Source of the DNA: Neocallimastix lanati (nom. inval.)
Lineage: Eukaryota > Neocallimastigomycota > Neocallimastigomycetes > Neocallimastigales > Neocallimastigaceae
Assembly (NCBI GenBank): GCA_016946835.1
Contig: JACVTC010000054.1
Span: 1 to 47,500 of the forward strand
Reading direction: 5' to 3'
Length of the DNA stretch: 47,500 nucleotides
Part shown: piece by piece, positions 9,795 to 27,200 of the stretch
Layout of the letters: the number at the start of each line of letters is the position of its first letter
How positions within the stretch are numbered: position 1 is the first letter of the stretch
Notes under the pieces: model-generated
What the model was told of the DNA's origin: nothing
Database searches by the model: none
What the model saw: the letters and a program-made list of their open reading frames with translations, nothing else
Translations under genes and position numbers: made by a program

Positions 9795-12300
9795 TTTTTT
9801 AAATAATTTAAAATAAAATTTATTATTAATGGTTGATAGTGCCTGTATAAAATTACTTTTTTTTTTTTTTTTTTTTTGTGTTTGTTTTAAAAAACAAATT
9901 CTAATCTAATATTAATATAGATAAAGAAGTATATCATGTAATATAAATTACTATTATATAATTGTTATAAATACGAAATTATAATATACTTTATTAATAA
10001 ATATTCAGATATATATCCAATTTAGTGTTCATATAGCTACTGATTTTATATATTCATTTCATTTCTTTTAGTTACCTCTTTTTTTTATTTTTATTTTTAT
10101 TTAAACTTATTATTGTATAAATAATAGTTTGTTAATAATAATAATATTATTAAAAAAAATAATAATATATAAATTTATATATATATATTTTATTCCAGTT
10201 TTTTTTTTTTTTTTTTTTTTTTTTCATATCTTTTGCTTTTTATATGTATTTTTTAATACTAAAATTTCGGTGTTTTAATGATTAAATTATTTAATTAATA
10301 ATTAAATTTAACGGATATATATATTCTTATTCAAAAAAATAAAACAAAAACAAAAACAAAAACAATCTCTTTCTTAAATGTATCAGACTCTCATTACATT
10401 CTTTGTCATACATTTTCGTTGTCGACGAGGTCCTCTCTTAACAACCATTCAAATATTACTATTTTTATTAATTATTATATATTATTATTAATTATTCATT
10501 ACTTAATAGTTTATACTTTATAAAATTTATTATTTATTTGTTATTTATTTACCATCATATATAATTATATATGATATATAATTATTTATTATTTATTATT
10601 TATTATTATTTATTATTTATTATTTATTATTTATTATTTATTATTTATTATTATTTATTATTTATTAATTATTATAATAAATAATTATTATAGTTATTAT
10701 TTATTATTTATTAATTATTAATTATTTATTTATTTATTTATTTAATATTAAATATTTGATTATTTATTATATATTATTTATTATTTATATTTATTATTTA
10801 TTATTTATTATTTACTATTATTTATTATTATTTATTACAATTATTTAATTATTAAAATTTTTATTTTTTAATTATGATTAATCAATACGTTTTATTAATA
10901 TAAGTTATCTATAATTCTTAATATATTAAATTTAAATATTTAATATATAAGAAATAGTAAATAAATTAAATTAAAATAATATATATGGATTATTTATATT
11001 TTATAAAAAATGTTAACATCAATTTTTTTATATTAAATTTATATGTATATGTAAATATATAATACAATTATATATTATCTAATTCTCTATGAGAAACTAC
11101 AAATATAAATAAATAAATAAATAAATTAAAAAATTAATAAAAAAAAATTATACAGAATAAAATAATAAACAAGAATTAACCATTAAATTTTACATTTTTT
11201 ATTACTTATTAATATTATTATAAAATATTAATAAAATTTATTAGGATTCAAAGATAAATATTATTTATTTATTTTTTATTTATATAATTATTTTCTAATA
11301 AATATTTCTAGTAATAGCACTTAATGAAATGATAATGAAATGAAATAAAATAAAATGATTAGCTAAATATACACCATTCAATAATGAATGAATGGGTGAT
11401 ACAATGAAATAATTAAATAATTTAATTTGATAATTAAAAATTAAAATAAAAAAAAAAAATTTTTACGGCCATTTTTTGTTATATGACTGTTAATTTGTAA
11501 TATAAAAAAAAATTTTTTTTTATATCAATCAATGATTAAATTAAAAAAAAAAAAACGGTTAAGAGGTTAAAAACTATAATAAGTAATAAAAAATAAAAAA
11601 TATGAAATAAGAAATAAAAAAAAATAATAACAGTTAAAAATAAAAAATAAAAAAAAATAATAAAAATTAAAAATAAAATTTAATATTTATATTTATAAAT
11701 ATTTATAATAATAGTGTTGTCTTTTCTTTTTTATCACTTTATGAAATAATTATTTATATATACTTTTAATAATATATAATTTTAATAATATATATCAATA
11801 ATAAATAATAAATAATAAATAATAAATAATAAATAATAAATAATAAATAATAAATATTAATTCACTTTTAATAATTAATATTAAATATAATTTATAATTT
11901 ATTAAAAATATAAAATAATTAAATTTTAAATATAATTTTAATTTTATATTAATTTAATTATTAAATATTAAAATTTAATATAATAAAATAAAAAACGTTT
12001 TTCTTTTTCAATTTTTTTTTTAAATATTTTAATCATCCATAAATAAATATATGATAAAGAATAGTATTTGTAATATATTGCTCTGTATATATTTTAATTG
12101 CTATTTTTTAAAATTTATATTTATTTAATACTTTATCTATTTATTAATATATTATATATTTAATAAATACAAATATTACAAATAATTCAATAGATAAATA
12201 ATTAAATAAACTAATAAATACTTAAAGTTGTTAAATTATAACAAAATCAAATATATAAACAAAAAAAAATTCTTTTCATTTGTTTTTATTTTATAGTTCA

Positions 12301-12336
<36 letters not shown>

Positions 12337-13212
12337 AGATTTGATTAAGAAATAAAAAAACAAAAAAGTATTTGTTTTTAAGGAATAAAACAAATAAAAT
12401 CTAAAAAGCAATAACAATAATATACTAAAAGGACGAACGAGCAAAAAAAAAAAAAAAAAAAGCAAAATTAAAAAATCATATACATATTTATATTTTTCTT
12501 TGTACTAAATATTATAGTAAAAATTTAAAATCAATCTCTTAATATTTAATACAAAAAGTAAACCAAAAATTCAGTTATAATATAAACAAAAAAACAAAAC
12601 TAAAAAAAAAATAATAAATTAAATTAATAATCAAATATAATTATTTCCATAATAAATTAAAGTTATACATTTTATAACGATATTATTAATAACATTATAA
12701 CAATATAACTAATATTAGTTTATGAATTATTTAATTTTAATTTAAAAACGTAAATATTTTATCTTATACCATATTTTATATAAATATTTATATATTTTAA
12801 TTTTTTATATATATATGTATATATATTGTAATGGTTTTTCTATTTGTCGAGAATTAAAATAAATTAAAATGTTGTTAAACCATTTAATTAGCAATACTAA
12901 GAATAAACAAAACGAAAACATTTACCTTAGTTTAAAAAAAAAAAAAAAATTATCTTTTTCTTGTTATATATATATTATTATTATTATTATTATTATTATT
13001 TTATTATTATTATAAATTATAAAAAATAATAATAATTCAAGATAAACAATATATACATTTTAATAATAATTTAAAAATTATTATTGTATTATTATTATTA
13101 TAACATTTTTAAATAGAATATAACTAGAGAAAAGAATATTTTAATATTAATAAAAAATTATATATATATATATTAAATATTATTTAAAAATAAAAAGTGT
13201 CAATACTTCAAA
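9793..13212. other. Gene-free AT-rich spacer upstream of the KIFBP-like gene
   Basis: No coding signal seen on either strand. It contains T and A runs (for example 10199-10224 and 12308-12334), a heptanucleotide TTTATTA-type array at 10565-10680, its complement TAATAAA at 11795-11856, an (AAAAAC)n-like tract at 10340-10366 and an (ATT)n tract at 12973-13000. A slightly GC-richer island at 10376-10445 (contains GTTGTCGACGAGGTCCTCTC) does not match any feature I recognise. Confidence 0.6.
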
Positions 13213-14272
13213 ATGTCTTCCTATATTATTCGTGAATATCCAGGAGTAGCAACCTTTTTTTCTTCAAAGGAATATTTAGAAATCTATAAAGGTAAAATAT
13301 TAATTAAAAAGAAATATAATTTTTATTAGTTTAAAAAAAATATATATATAGTACCATATGTATATAAATATAATTATTATATAGTAATTTTTAATATACA
13401 TTTAAATAATTATTTATTCTAATGTTTAAACATCTTCAAAATTGAACTCATTTATTAAACCACATTATTAATAATATTTAAAATAAATTATATTAGAAAT
13501 AAATACTTTAAGAGCAACTGAAGATCCAGTAACTGCTCCATTTCAGTCAAAATATAAAGTAAATTAAATTTAAATTCTTAATAATAATAATATACTAAAT
13601 GAAAACATAATTATTAAAACAGTATAAATTGATAATAACAATAATTTTATACTTATTCAATTTTTTTTTTTTTTTTAAATAAATAAATAAAATAAAAATT
13701 TATACCAATCAATAACCTAATATAACTTTAATACTTTGATACAAAAATAAAAAAAAAAAAAAAAAAAAAAAAATACAATTTTAATATGTATATAAGGCCA
13801 GAGAAATTATGGTACCCATAGTTTTTTAAACAATATATGCTTTATATATATATATATATATTAATATAATATTCTATTTTTATTGTCATATTCATACCAA
13901 TAGTTGGATTTAAAAGAAAAATTTATTCATAGAATTAGAACTGGTGCAGAAGAAGTTTCACAAGAGGTACATTATATGATCAACATACTTTTAACATACA
14001 CATTTAAGAAACTAAAAATTATTAATATATTTGTCATTTTATGGTTTATTTAATTTTTTTTTTTTTTATTTTTTTTTAATTTTTTTTTTTTATTTTTTTG
14101 TAATATTCATATTTATTAATGTAAATATAAAATCAGACTGAAGAATTAATTTTGGCTTTATTCAATTATCATTTGGGATTAAATTATATTGAAACGGATG
14201 AAGAATCTCCAGGTGAAAAAAATCTTAATGCTAGGTAAACCCCTACTTAAAAAACATATTAAATAAGAATAA

Positions 14273-14313
<41 letters not shown>

Positions 14314-14673
14314 CAAATATATAAAAGTTATTATATATATATTGTATATATATATTGTAGTTTATATATATATATGTCAATTTTTAATGAAAATTAATTT
14401 AAACTTCAAAATAAATTATTTAAATAGTGTATCTGTTTTACGTCAATATGAATTACAACCTCAATTTGTTGCTCATTTAATCAATGCTTTAAATCAGCTT
14501 GGTATTTTATGGTTTGGATGGGAGTAAGTTATAATTGAATTACAATTTAAAAAATTCATATGTAAATCAATGATATTATTAATCTATTGAAATTAGAAAC
14601 GTTCTTATAGATAATTTTTTTTTTTCTTTTTTAATTAATTATAATTTATATTATATATATATATAAATATATT

Positions 14674-14709
<36 letters not shown>

Positions 14710-16131
14710 TTTCTCTACAAACGAAACAAAAACAAAAACAAAAAAAAAAAAAAATCAAGTGATTTTACTAACAAATCCTTAACTCCAAAATCAGAAAAAT
14801 ATTTTGAAGAAGCTTATGTAAGTTGGGAAACACAATAATAAAATTTTAATATAAAATAAATTTTAAAAATTTAAAAAAAAAAAATATTTCATATAATATT
14901 AAATAAATAAATATTAATAAATACATATTAATAATAATTTAAAATCTAAATGATATTATTTCACATTATGATCTTATATTTTTATATATATAATTAATAA
15001 AATAGAAATTATACGAAAAATATAATTATTTAAATAAAAACACTATTCCAACTATTGAGTAATAATAATATTATTATTAATATTTAAATTAATATATATA
15101 TAAAGTTGGTTATAAGTGAAATTTATAATTGAAATAATTAATCAATATAATCACAATACTTTTATTGATATGATTATTCAGTATTTTAAACCCATTTGAA
15201 GAAGAAGATGATGAAAAGAAAAGAATAGAAACATTTGAATCCTATCATACTCTTACAATTTATTATCTTTCTCAAGTTTATTCTGCTAAAAACATGAATG
15301 ATAAATCTGCCAAATATTCAGCTATGACCTTAGATAGAGAATTAAGACACACTTCTTTTGATCATTATGTAAATATTTATATAAATATTTATAATTATAT
15401 CAATAATAATTTTTTTTTTTTTGAGTAAAAAAAAATATTTAATAGAATATTTAACTTTTAATATTAATATAATATATTTATATATTAGAACTGGTGTCTT
15501 AATTGTTTAAAACTTGGCCAATATCATTCATCTATTTTAGATTTTAGAAATGCTTACCGTTGTTTATGTAAATATTAATTTTTTTTAAGAAAATAATATA
15601 TATATATAATATATATATCTCAATTATATATATAATAAAGATAACATATAAAATAGAAAAAATTAAATTATTTATAATTATGAATAAATATCTAAACAAA
15701 AAAAAAAAAAAATTATGAAATTTTGAAATATATAAAATAAATATTATAAAAGCTTGTGCTGAATTTATGTCAGGATTAATTGATAGAAATAGTGCTACAC
15801 CAGAAGATGTCGAAGAAGATCCATTTAAAAAGTTAGAAGCTGATTTAAATTGGAGTTGGGGTAAATTTTATCTTGCTGCTTTAGAAGAAAGTGTGTAAGT
15901 ATTTAAAATATATATATATATGTATATTATAAATTCATTAAAGATATGAATAAATATCATTAAATATAATTAAAATGATAACTTATTTAGTAAAAGATAT
16001 GAAAGGGGTGATGTAAAAATTAATTTAAATGAATCAAGGTATTTTTTATTACATTTTATTTTATGTTATTTTATTATTATTTTTTTTTATCAAAAATTTA
16101 ATAATTCTTGTTTATTATTACAATTATTCAT

Positions 16132-16185
<54 letters not shown>

Positions 16186-17261
16186 TAATAATAATATATA
16201 TTATTATTATTATTTTTTTATAACCATTCCATAAATGTAAATAGTATCAATGGACCTGTTTTATTTAATGCTTTATCATTTGAATCCAAACGTACTCCAG
16301 TTAAATCCCATTTAGCTACTAACTTTAACGAGGTAAGAATATAATTATATATATTTGTATTAAAATTATCTATAATTAAAAAAAAAAAAAAAAAAAAAAA
16401 AAGAAAGAAATTAAGATGTTATTGATTTAATTATTATATAAAATTTTATCTATCTATGTATTTAACATAATTCATTTTGGAAATATATGTTCTTATGTAA
16501 TAATAAAATAGTCCAAGGAATTATTCATTGAAGGGGTTCAATGTCTTGAGAAGTCATTAGATTTTTATATTTTTGATGGTTATGTTTCAGATCATGTTAA
16601 TATTAACTTAGTAAGTCATAAAAATAAAATAAAATAATAATATATATAAATTTTTATTATTATTATTATTATTATTACTATTAATGAAAATTATTACAAG
16701 TAATATTATTAAAATTATATTTAATAATTTTGACATAAAAAAATTTATGTATATATATTATTTTTTATAGGAAATTAGTAAATTCTATAAATTATTATCT
16801 GTATTCCAATTAAATAATAAAGAATGCAGGTATATATAGTTATATACAATATATTTTTATAATATAATAAATACTAAATATTCTATTTTATTTATTTATT
16901 ATTATGATTATTATTATTATTTTAATGATAAATATTAATTAATATATATATATTTATATACATATTCCCCCCCAAAAAAAAAAATGAAAAATGAAAATAA
17001 AAAAAATAATAACAATAACAATAATTATAATATTATAACAATTTTATTAGTATTATTCATCAAGCTCGTATCTCTAGTTTATTACCATTAGAATCTCAAT
17101 TAAGCTTTGAACATTATTCTCATCTTGTTCAATTATTAATTGCTGAAATTGCAGATGCTTATGAAGAATTAGCTAATTGTGAAATTAAATCTTTAGAGGA
17201 GGAAGAGATTACTGACTCAAAAGAAAAAATTGAAACTGTTAAGAGAGCTAATGAATAGTAA

Positions 17262-17301
<40 letters not shown>

Positions 17302-17726
17302 AATTTTATAGTTTATTTGTTTGTATAGGTCGTTTTTTATTAAATAATTTTAACAAATTTTATTTATTATTAATTATTTAATATTTGTTATGATAATAAT
17401 AATTAATGTTTTAATAATTATTATTAAAATATTAAAATATATTTTATTAAATATATGAATTTCTATACATATACATATAAATAGTTCATATAAATCTATT
17501 GAATTCCTTGAAGAATATATTATTTCATTTGCTGATCCATCTCTTAAACGTTTACCAGATCCAATACCAAAATCAATTGTTAAGATTATATTAGATACAT
17601 GGTGGAAAATGGGTATTTTATGGTCAAGAATTATTGTTATTCCAAATGATGATAAAGAAAAAGAAATAGAAGAAATTTCTAAAGATGAATCTATGAAGAA
17701 TGAATACTTAGAAAATATTAATAAAA

Positions 17727-17772
<46 letters not shown>

Positions 17773-18420
17773 AAAATAATAATAATATATTAAATAAAAT
17801 AAAATAAAATAAAAAATAATATTTATCTATATACATAATATATAAATATGTTTGTATTATTTTGTTACTAGATTTATTAAAATATTAAAATTTTATCTTT
17901 TTTTTTTTTTTTTTTTTTTTTAATTTTTTTATTTCTTTTTAATAAAAATATAATAAACTTATATATAACTATAATCTTATTATATTATTTATAACTTAAT
18001 AAGTAAAAAATTATATGAAGCTATATTGAATTATTGTAAAAAGAATTATGTTCATCAGTATGATGATAAATTAAAGGTAAAAAAAAATTTTTTTTTTTTT
18101 TTAAATTCTTTTTATCAACTTTAAATAATTTAAATATAAATTTATGAATATATATATATATATATATAAGTATTTATTAATTATTAATTAAATTTTATAA
18201 TATTATTAATTAATATATTTATATACTTGTTATTAATATAAATTTTTATTTGAATATATCTTTTTATGATCATTATTATTTTTATTTATATATATATTTA
18301 TATGAATTATATCATTAGACGGTAAAACAATTATTAGAAAATACAGATGAAGAAATTGAAGAAACTACTAATTTATCTAAAGTCAATCATTGGTGTTTAA
18401 CTTCATTATCTCTAGCATAA
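13213..18420 (+). CDS. KIFBP: KIF-binding protein homologue (KBP family), 18 exons
   Basis: Exons: 13213-13291, 13497-13558, 13904-13966, 14137-14234, 14428-14523, 14760-14817, 15006-15058, 15182-15368, 15489-15567, 15753-15894, 15991-16038, 16245-16332, 16512-16610, 16771-16829, 17051-17257, 17485-17727, 18004-18076, 18319-18420. All junctions are GT...AG and the sum is exactly 612 codons, giving 611 residues, close to the roughly 620 of animal KBP. Landmarks are LGLNYIETDEESPGEKNLN, an alpha-helical TPR-like stretch (YHTLTIYYLSQVYSAKNMND, then NWCLNCLKLGQYHSSILDFR), WSWGKFYLAALEES and the C-terminal KBP region (SKELFIEGVQCLEKSLDFY). KBP binds certain kinesin motor domains, holds them off microtubules and so controls transport. 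Start: first in-frame ATG, followed by a conserved-looking N-terminus. Introns are 100-360 bp and very poly-A/T rich. The family call is from memory of the family pattern. Confidence 0.85.
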
Positions 18421-18536
18421 ACCTTTTTAAAAAAAAAAAAAATTTTTTTTAAACCAGCGATAATAATAATAATATTAATATTAATAAATTTTATTTATAT
18501 ATATATATATTTTTTTTTTTTGTGAGATTCAACTAC

Positions 18537-18579
<43 letters not shown>

Positions 18580-18693
18580 TTTCTTAAAAATTATAGAAAT
18601 TAGACATCTTTCTTCATATTTTTCTTTTTCTTTATTCATTCATTTATTTATTTTATTAAAAAAAGGAAAAAGAAAAAACAAATTAGAATATCA

Positions 18694-18726
<33 letters not shown>

Positions 18727-18824
18727 AGAAAAAAAATACAAATTACTAAAAAATAATAATATAAAAATAAAAGAAAATAAAATTAAAAAATAAAAAAATA
18801 AAATAAAATAAAAATAAAAATAAA

Positions 18825-18855
<31 letters not shown>

Positions 18856-19227
18856 AATATAATAAATAATAAAAATAAAAATAAGAAAAAAATAATAATA
18901 ATAATAATAAAAAAATAAAAAATAAAAAATAAAAAATAAAAAAAAAAAATAATAGTAATAATTAGTAAATAGAAATAATAAAAATAATAAATATTGTATA
19001 TTTATATATATAATAAAGAAATAAAAATAATACTCTTATTTAAAAATACTAAAATATTAATAGTAAAATAAAATAAATAAATAAAAAATAAAAAAATAAA
19101 AAATTGGATATTAAAATTTAGTTAAATTATTATTAAAAATAAAAATAATCTATTTAAAAAATATTATAAATATAAAATAATAAAATTAATAAAATAATAA
19201 TATAAATTAAATAATTAAAAATAAAAT

Positions 19228-19262
<35 letters not shown>

Positions 19263-19344
19263 ATTTCATTTTTTGTTATTCTATATAAAACAAAATATAT
19301 ATATATTATTATTATCGTAATAATAATAAAAATTTTATTATATA

Positions 19345-19387
<43 letters not shown>

Positions 19388-19445
19388 AGCAAATAATAAT
19401 AATTAAAAGTTGGTTAATATTAATAATAATAATTTTGGAATAGAT

Positions 19446-19508
<63 letters not shown>

Positions 19509-19785
19509 TTATTATTATTTTTAAAATATATATTATTTTATTTTTATTTTTATTTTATTTATTTAATGTATTTATGTATATAATAATGAAAAGGGATGGA
19601 TATTAAAATGAAGGGAAAAAATAAATAAAATAATTAAAAAATAAATTGAAATTTTATATAAATAAAAAATTAAAGATAATAATAATAATTTGATATAAAT
19701 TAAAAATAAAATAAAATAAAATAAAATAAAATAAAATAAAATAAAATAAAATAAAATAAAATAAAATAAAATAAAATAAAATAAA

Positions 19786-19830
<45 letters not shown>

Positions 19831-20154
19831 AATAAATAAAATGATACAAATTAAAAAAAAAATGTATTGAGATGGATATATATAAAATAAAAAATCATTT
19901 AAAAAAAATTATATATTTTTATTATATACAATATATGTATATAATAAATAAATTAAGAAACAAATAAATAAAATAAAATATATATAAAAAAAAGACATTA
20001 AAATAATATATAATTGCATTTTATAATATTTATAAACATATATGCATATATATTAATGTAAATATATATATGTAAATAAATATACATATTTATTTATATA
20101 CCTTTTTTTTTATTATTTTATTTTTATTTTTATTTTATTTTATTTTATTTTATT
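18421..20154. other. Spacer between convergent genes, almost pure A/T
   Basis: Holds no gene. It lies between the 3' ends of the KIFBP-like and CDK7-like genes and so must carry both cleavage and polyadenylation regions. Notable tracts are T runs at 18538-18577 and 19230-19259, A runs at 18697-18725 and 19349-19386, (ATT)n at 19465-19520, and an (AAAAT)n pentanucleotide array of about 17 units (19704-19790) running into about 37 A. A GC-bearing base occurs only about every 15-20 positions in places. Confidence 0.65.
19704..19827. repeat. (AAAAT)n array plus poly-A
   Basis: About 17 units of AAAAT followed directly by a long A tract. Confidence 0.92.
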
Positions 20155-23312
<3,158 letters not shown>

Positions 23313-23379
23313 TGTTTAACTATCTTATGAAATTTTATTTTTTGAATTATATTATTAATTTCTTTTATTTTATTTGTTC

Positions 23380-23422
<43 letters not shown>

Positions 23423-25389
23423 TTTGTTTGTTTGTTTGTTTGTTTGTTTTAAATAAAGTTCCAAAAATTGATTTTATATTATATTTTTTTTCTTAGAAAA
23501 ATGAAAATAAATATTATAATATTATAATTTAAAATATATAACAGAGATTAAAAGATCTAAAATTTTTTGAAATAAAAAAAAATAATTATAAATATATATA
23601 TATATTCAAAAGGTATATGTAAAATGAAATTAAAAAATTTTTCTTAAATTTATTAACAATATTCAATTCTTCAAAAAATGTGGATTATCTGTTAAAAAAT
23701 TAATTTCTTTTTTATTTTTATTATTAAACAAATTTTATTTAATTTTTAATTTTTTACAAAAATAAATATATATATATTAATAATAAAGATAAAAAATATA
23801 TTATTTTATATTTAATTCGCTTTAAATCTGAAATTAGTTTTTTCTTTTTTGAAGATAGACTTTGTAATTAAAATAAAATTAAAAAAAAAAAAAAATTAAA
23901 TAGTAAATATTTCTATATTTTATAAAAATTAAAATAATCACTGATATTGCATGCTTTATATTTTTATGTTTATTAATAATATATTTATGTAATTTTTTAA
24001 TATAAAAAAATTAAATTAAAAAAATAATAATATAAAATAAATAAAATAAATTAATCTTTGATAGATAATCCACATTTTAATTAATTAAAAAATAAAAAAT
24101 AAAAAAAAATTTTTTATTATTTTAACCCAATTATTTATATATTAATAAATAATTAGAATGTTTATCGATTTAAATAAAATAGTTTTTTCAAGTTTCATCG
24201 TTGATTATATAAATATAATAATTAATTAATAAAAAAGTAATTTCTAATTTTTATATATTTAGAAATATTGATGATAATATAAATTAAAGAATAGAGTTTA
24301 TTTCAAAAAAAAATTTTTTCAAAAAAAAATAAAAAATAAAATATTTAACTAAATATTTTTTATTTTATATTATTTAATTTATATATATATATATTTATAT
24401 CAGTAAAAAAATTTATGAAGTTTTACCATATAAAAAAAAAATGATTATTAAATCTACTTTTAAATAATAAATAAAAAAAGTAATAATTGTTAATTGAAGA
24501 GGTGTGATAAAATGATAGTAAAAAAAATTAAACTTGTCTATATGAATATAAGTGATCTAAATTTTTTATTAATTTGAGGTTTCTTAATAACTTTTTTTTT
24601 CTTTAAAAATTGATAAATTTTTATGTTAACTACTTTTATATCATTGAAAAACTTTTTTAATATATTTTAATATGTTTATAAAAAATTTTTTCATAAAAAA
24701 AAATAACAGAAAGATAATAAATAAAAATGAACAGATTAAATATTGACTTTAAAAATAATAATAGTAATAAGAAAAATTTAATAATAAAATTAAATAAAAA
24801 TAAGATCATAAAGTATCGAAGAATTTAAAATGAATATATATGTATTTAATTTTTATTATTTGGGTAGAGCATATAATTATATAGATTTGGACGTTTAAAT
24901 TATAAAATTTTTTTTAAATTATATATAATAATTTCATTAAAGAATCAAAAATAAAAATAAAAAAATAAAAAAATAAAAATAAAATAAAAAATAAAAATAA
25001 AAAAATAAAGAAATAAAAAAAAAAAAGAAATAAATAAAATAAAATAAATAAAATAAAATAAATAAAATATAATAAATAAAATGAAAAAATAAAAAAATAG
25101 TCCAAACTTCATTTGAAATAAATTTAAAAATTTTGTTTTATACTCAAATTTTTAAAATTAAAATTTAACCTCAATCTTTAATTAAAATAATTTTTTATAT
25201 TTCATTTTATAATAGATAATTTTTTATATATAATTGAAATAATCTCATTTAAATAAAAATAGTAATAATAAAGCAAATAAAAATAAAAGCGAAAATAATA
25301 TTTTATATTATTATTTCACTCAAAAAATAATAATTATATACTATCAAAATGAATAATTTTTAAAAAAAATCATCTATAGTTCTTTTATA
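23313..25389. other. AT-rich spacer upstream of the CDK7-like gene
   Basis: No gene supported. It holds T39 at 23382-23420 with (TTTG)n at 23421-23449, which is the immediate upstream region of CDK7 on the minus strand. Two short sequences, TGTGGATTATCTGTT (23679-23693) and GATAGATAATCCACAT (24059-24074), share TGGATTATCT in opposite orientation about 370 bp apart. (AAATA)n-rich sequence occupies 24945-25100. Confidence 0.55.
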
Positions 25390-25660
25390 TATAATTATTA
25401 GAAAAAGGTAATTCCGGAGAAACTCCTTAATTTTATGAATATAAAAGTGGAAATAAATATTTAATAAAACGTTTAATTGAATATGGAACAGATATCAATA
25501 GAGCAAATGATGAAAGTGATAATCATCATTATCATTTATATATAGAAACAAAAATGAATATTTAATAAATTATTTAATTGATCCTGGTATAAGGATTAAT
25601 AATGAATACCTAAATGATTAATTATTGAATATAAATAAAAAAAGAAAATGAAGATTAAGA
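25390..25660 (+). pseudogene. Decayed ankyrin-repeat gene, fragment 1
   Basis: Broken plus-strand frames read GNSGETP, stop, FYEYKSGNKYLIKRLIEYG, then TDINRANDESDN, and after a shift NKNEYLINYLID. These match the ankyrin consensus used by the two intact proteins in this window (N-x-x-IVKYLIE-x-GADIN). At least one in-frame stop and two shifts are present. The closest relatives are probably the genes at 36447 and 44327. No start or end could be fixed. Confidence 0.7.
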
Positions 25661-26240
25661 AATTGAGAATGGGACAATTAATAAAAAAAAAAACAAAGAA
25701 AAAGAGTGATAAATAAATAATTAAAAAAAAAAAAAAAAAAAATACATAAATGCAATTGTAATACATAAGTAAAAATTTATATATATATATAAAAAAATTT
25801 GTACTACAAAAAAATTTTTTTTTCTTCTGATTTTAGGTATATCAAAATTTATATATTTTAATTATTATTATTCATAATTTCATTAATGAAAATCTTGTGG
25901 AAATTTGAATAAATAAATATATATATATATATTATTTTCATAAATCCTTAAGGATTTAGATTAATACGTCTATTCTAATTGAAAAATGTTTTTGATTATA
26001 TATATATATATATTTATTTTATCTTTCTTTAAATCAACTCAAACATTAATATACATAATATACTTAACCATCAATATTTAAGATAACATTAATATTTATT
26101 AATTTAAATTATCATTATTATTTTATTAATAGTATATATCCAAAATTTAGAATATAATATACCTTAACTATGTATTTTTATAAATCACAATTAAATATTA
26201 AATATATTTTAAATATAACTCTAAATTATAAACAAAGAAA

Positions 26241-26274
<34 letters not shown>

Positions 26275-26639
26275 TATATATATATATATATTTTTCTCTA
26301 TTTTTTTATCTAATTTCATTAGCTTTATATAAATGTATATTTTAAGTTTAAATAAATTTAAAAAAAAAAAAATAAAATAAAAAAAGAATTACTTTCTATA
26401 TATATTATATTAAATATTATATTAAATATTATATTATACCAATATTTTTTTTTAATTAAAATATATTTTAATATTTCATTGATTGTTGTATTTATTTATA
26501 TGAATAAAATAATTTCAATTAAAAAAATTAAATATTATATTAAATATAACATTAAATTATGAACCAAACTAAAAAATTTTAATGAAATATTGAATTGAAC
26601 ATAAGAGAGTATATATATCAGGAAAACATACAATTTGAA

Positions 26640-27200
26640 ATAACATTATTTAATGAATGTGAAAATAAAAAAAAAAAAATATATATATATATATATATAA
26701 TAAAAATATTTAATTGAACTCTGGAGGTGATATTAATAACGAGACCCCATTGTCATATATATCAATAACAATAATTGAAGAATTAATGAACTCTTTAAAT
26801 GAACATAAAGCTGATATATATGAATTATTACTTTATGTATATAAAAATGGAATGGAGGATTAAGTAAAATGTTAAACTGAATAAGACGATGATATAACTG
26901 AAGAAAACGATGAAAAGAAGAAATTGTATTATTAAAAGAGTGAAGTGTATGAATGAAAATAAAAATTAAAATTTAGTAAACTCTTTACTATTAACGACCG
27001 TTATAGATGTTAATAAGGAACTACCTTTATAATGAATAAATGAAAATGAGGATTTAATGAACTATTTAATTATACATGATACCAATATGAATGACTTGTT
27101 ATCTAAATGATGAATTATTGAAAGCTAATAAAAAAAAGAAATGAAGATTTTAAAAATCATTTAATTGAGCATAGAACTATTGAGAAAAAGAAAATATAAA
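26640..27200 (+). pseudogene. Decayed ankyrin-repeat gene, fragment 2
   Basis: Further plus-strand remnants: KYLIEL, GGDINNETPLSYISI, ELMNSLNEHKADIYELLLYV and NEDLMNYLIIHDTNM, separated by stops and shifts. They probably belong to the same dead gene as 25390-25660, with about 1 kb of AT-rich sequence between. An acidic-lysine stretch near 26885-26935 (DDDITEENDEKKK) may be a former linker. Confidence 0.65.
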
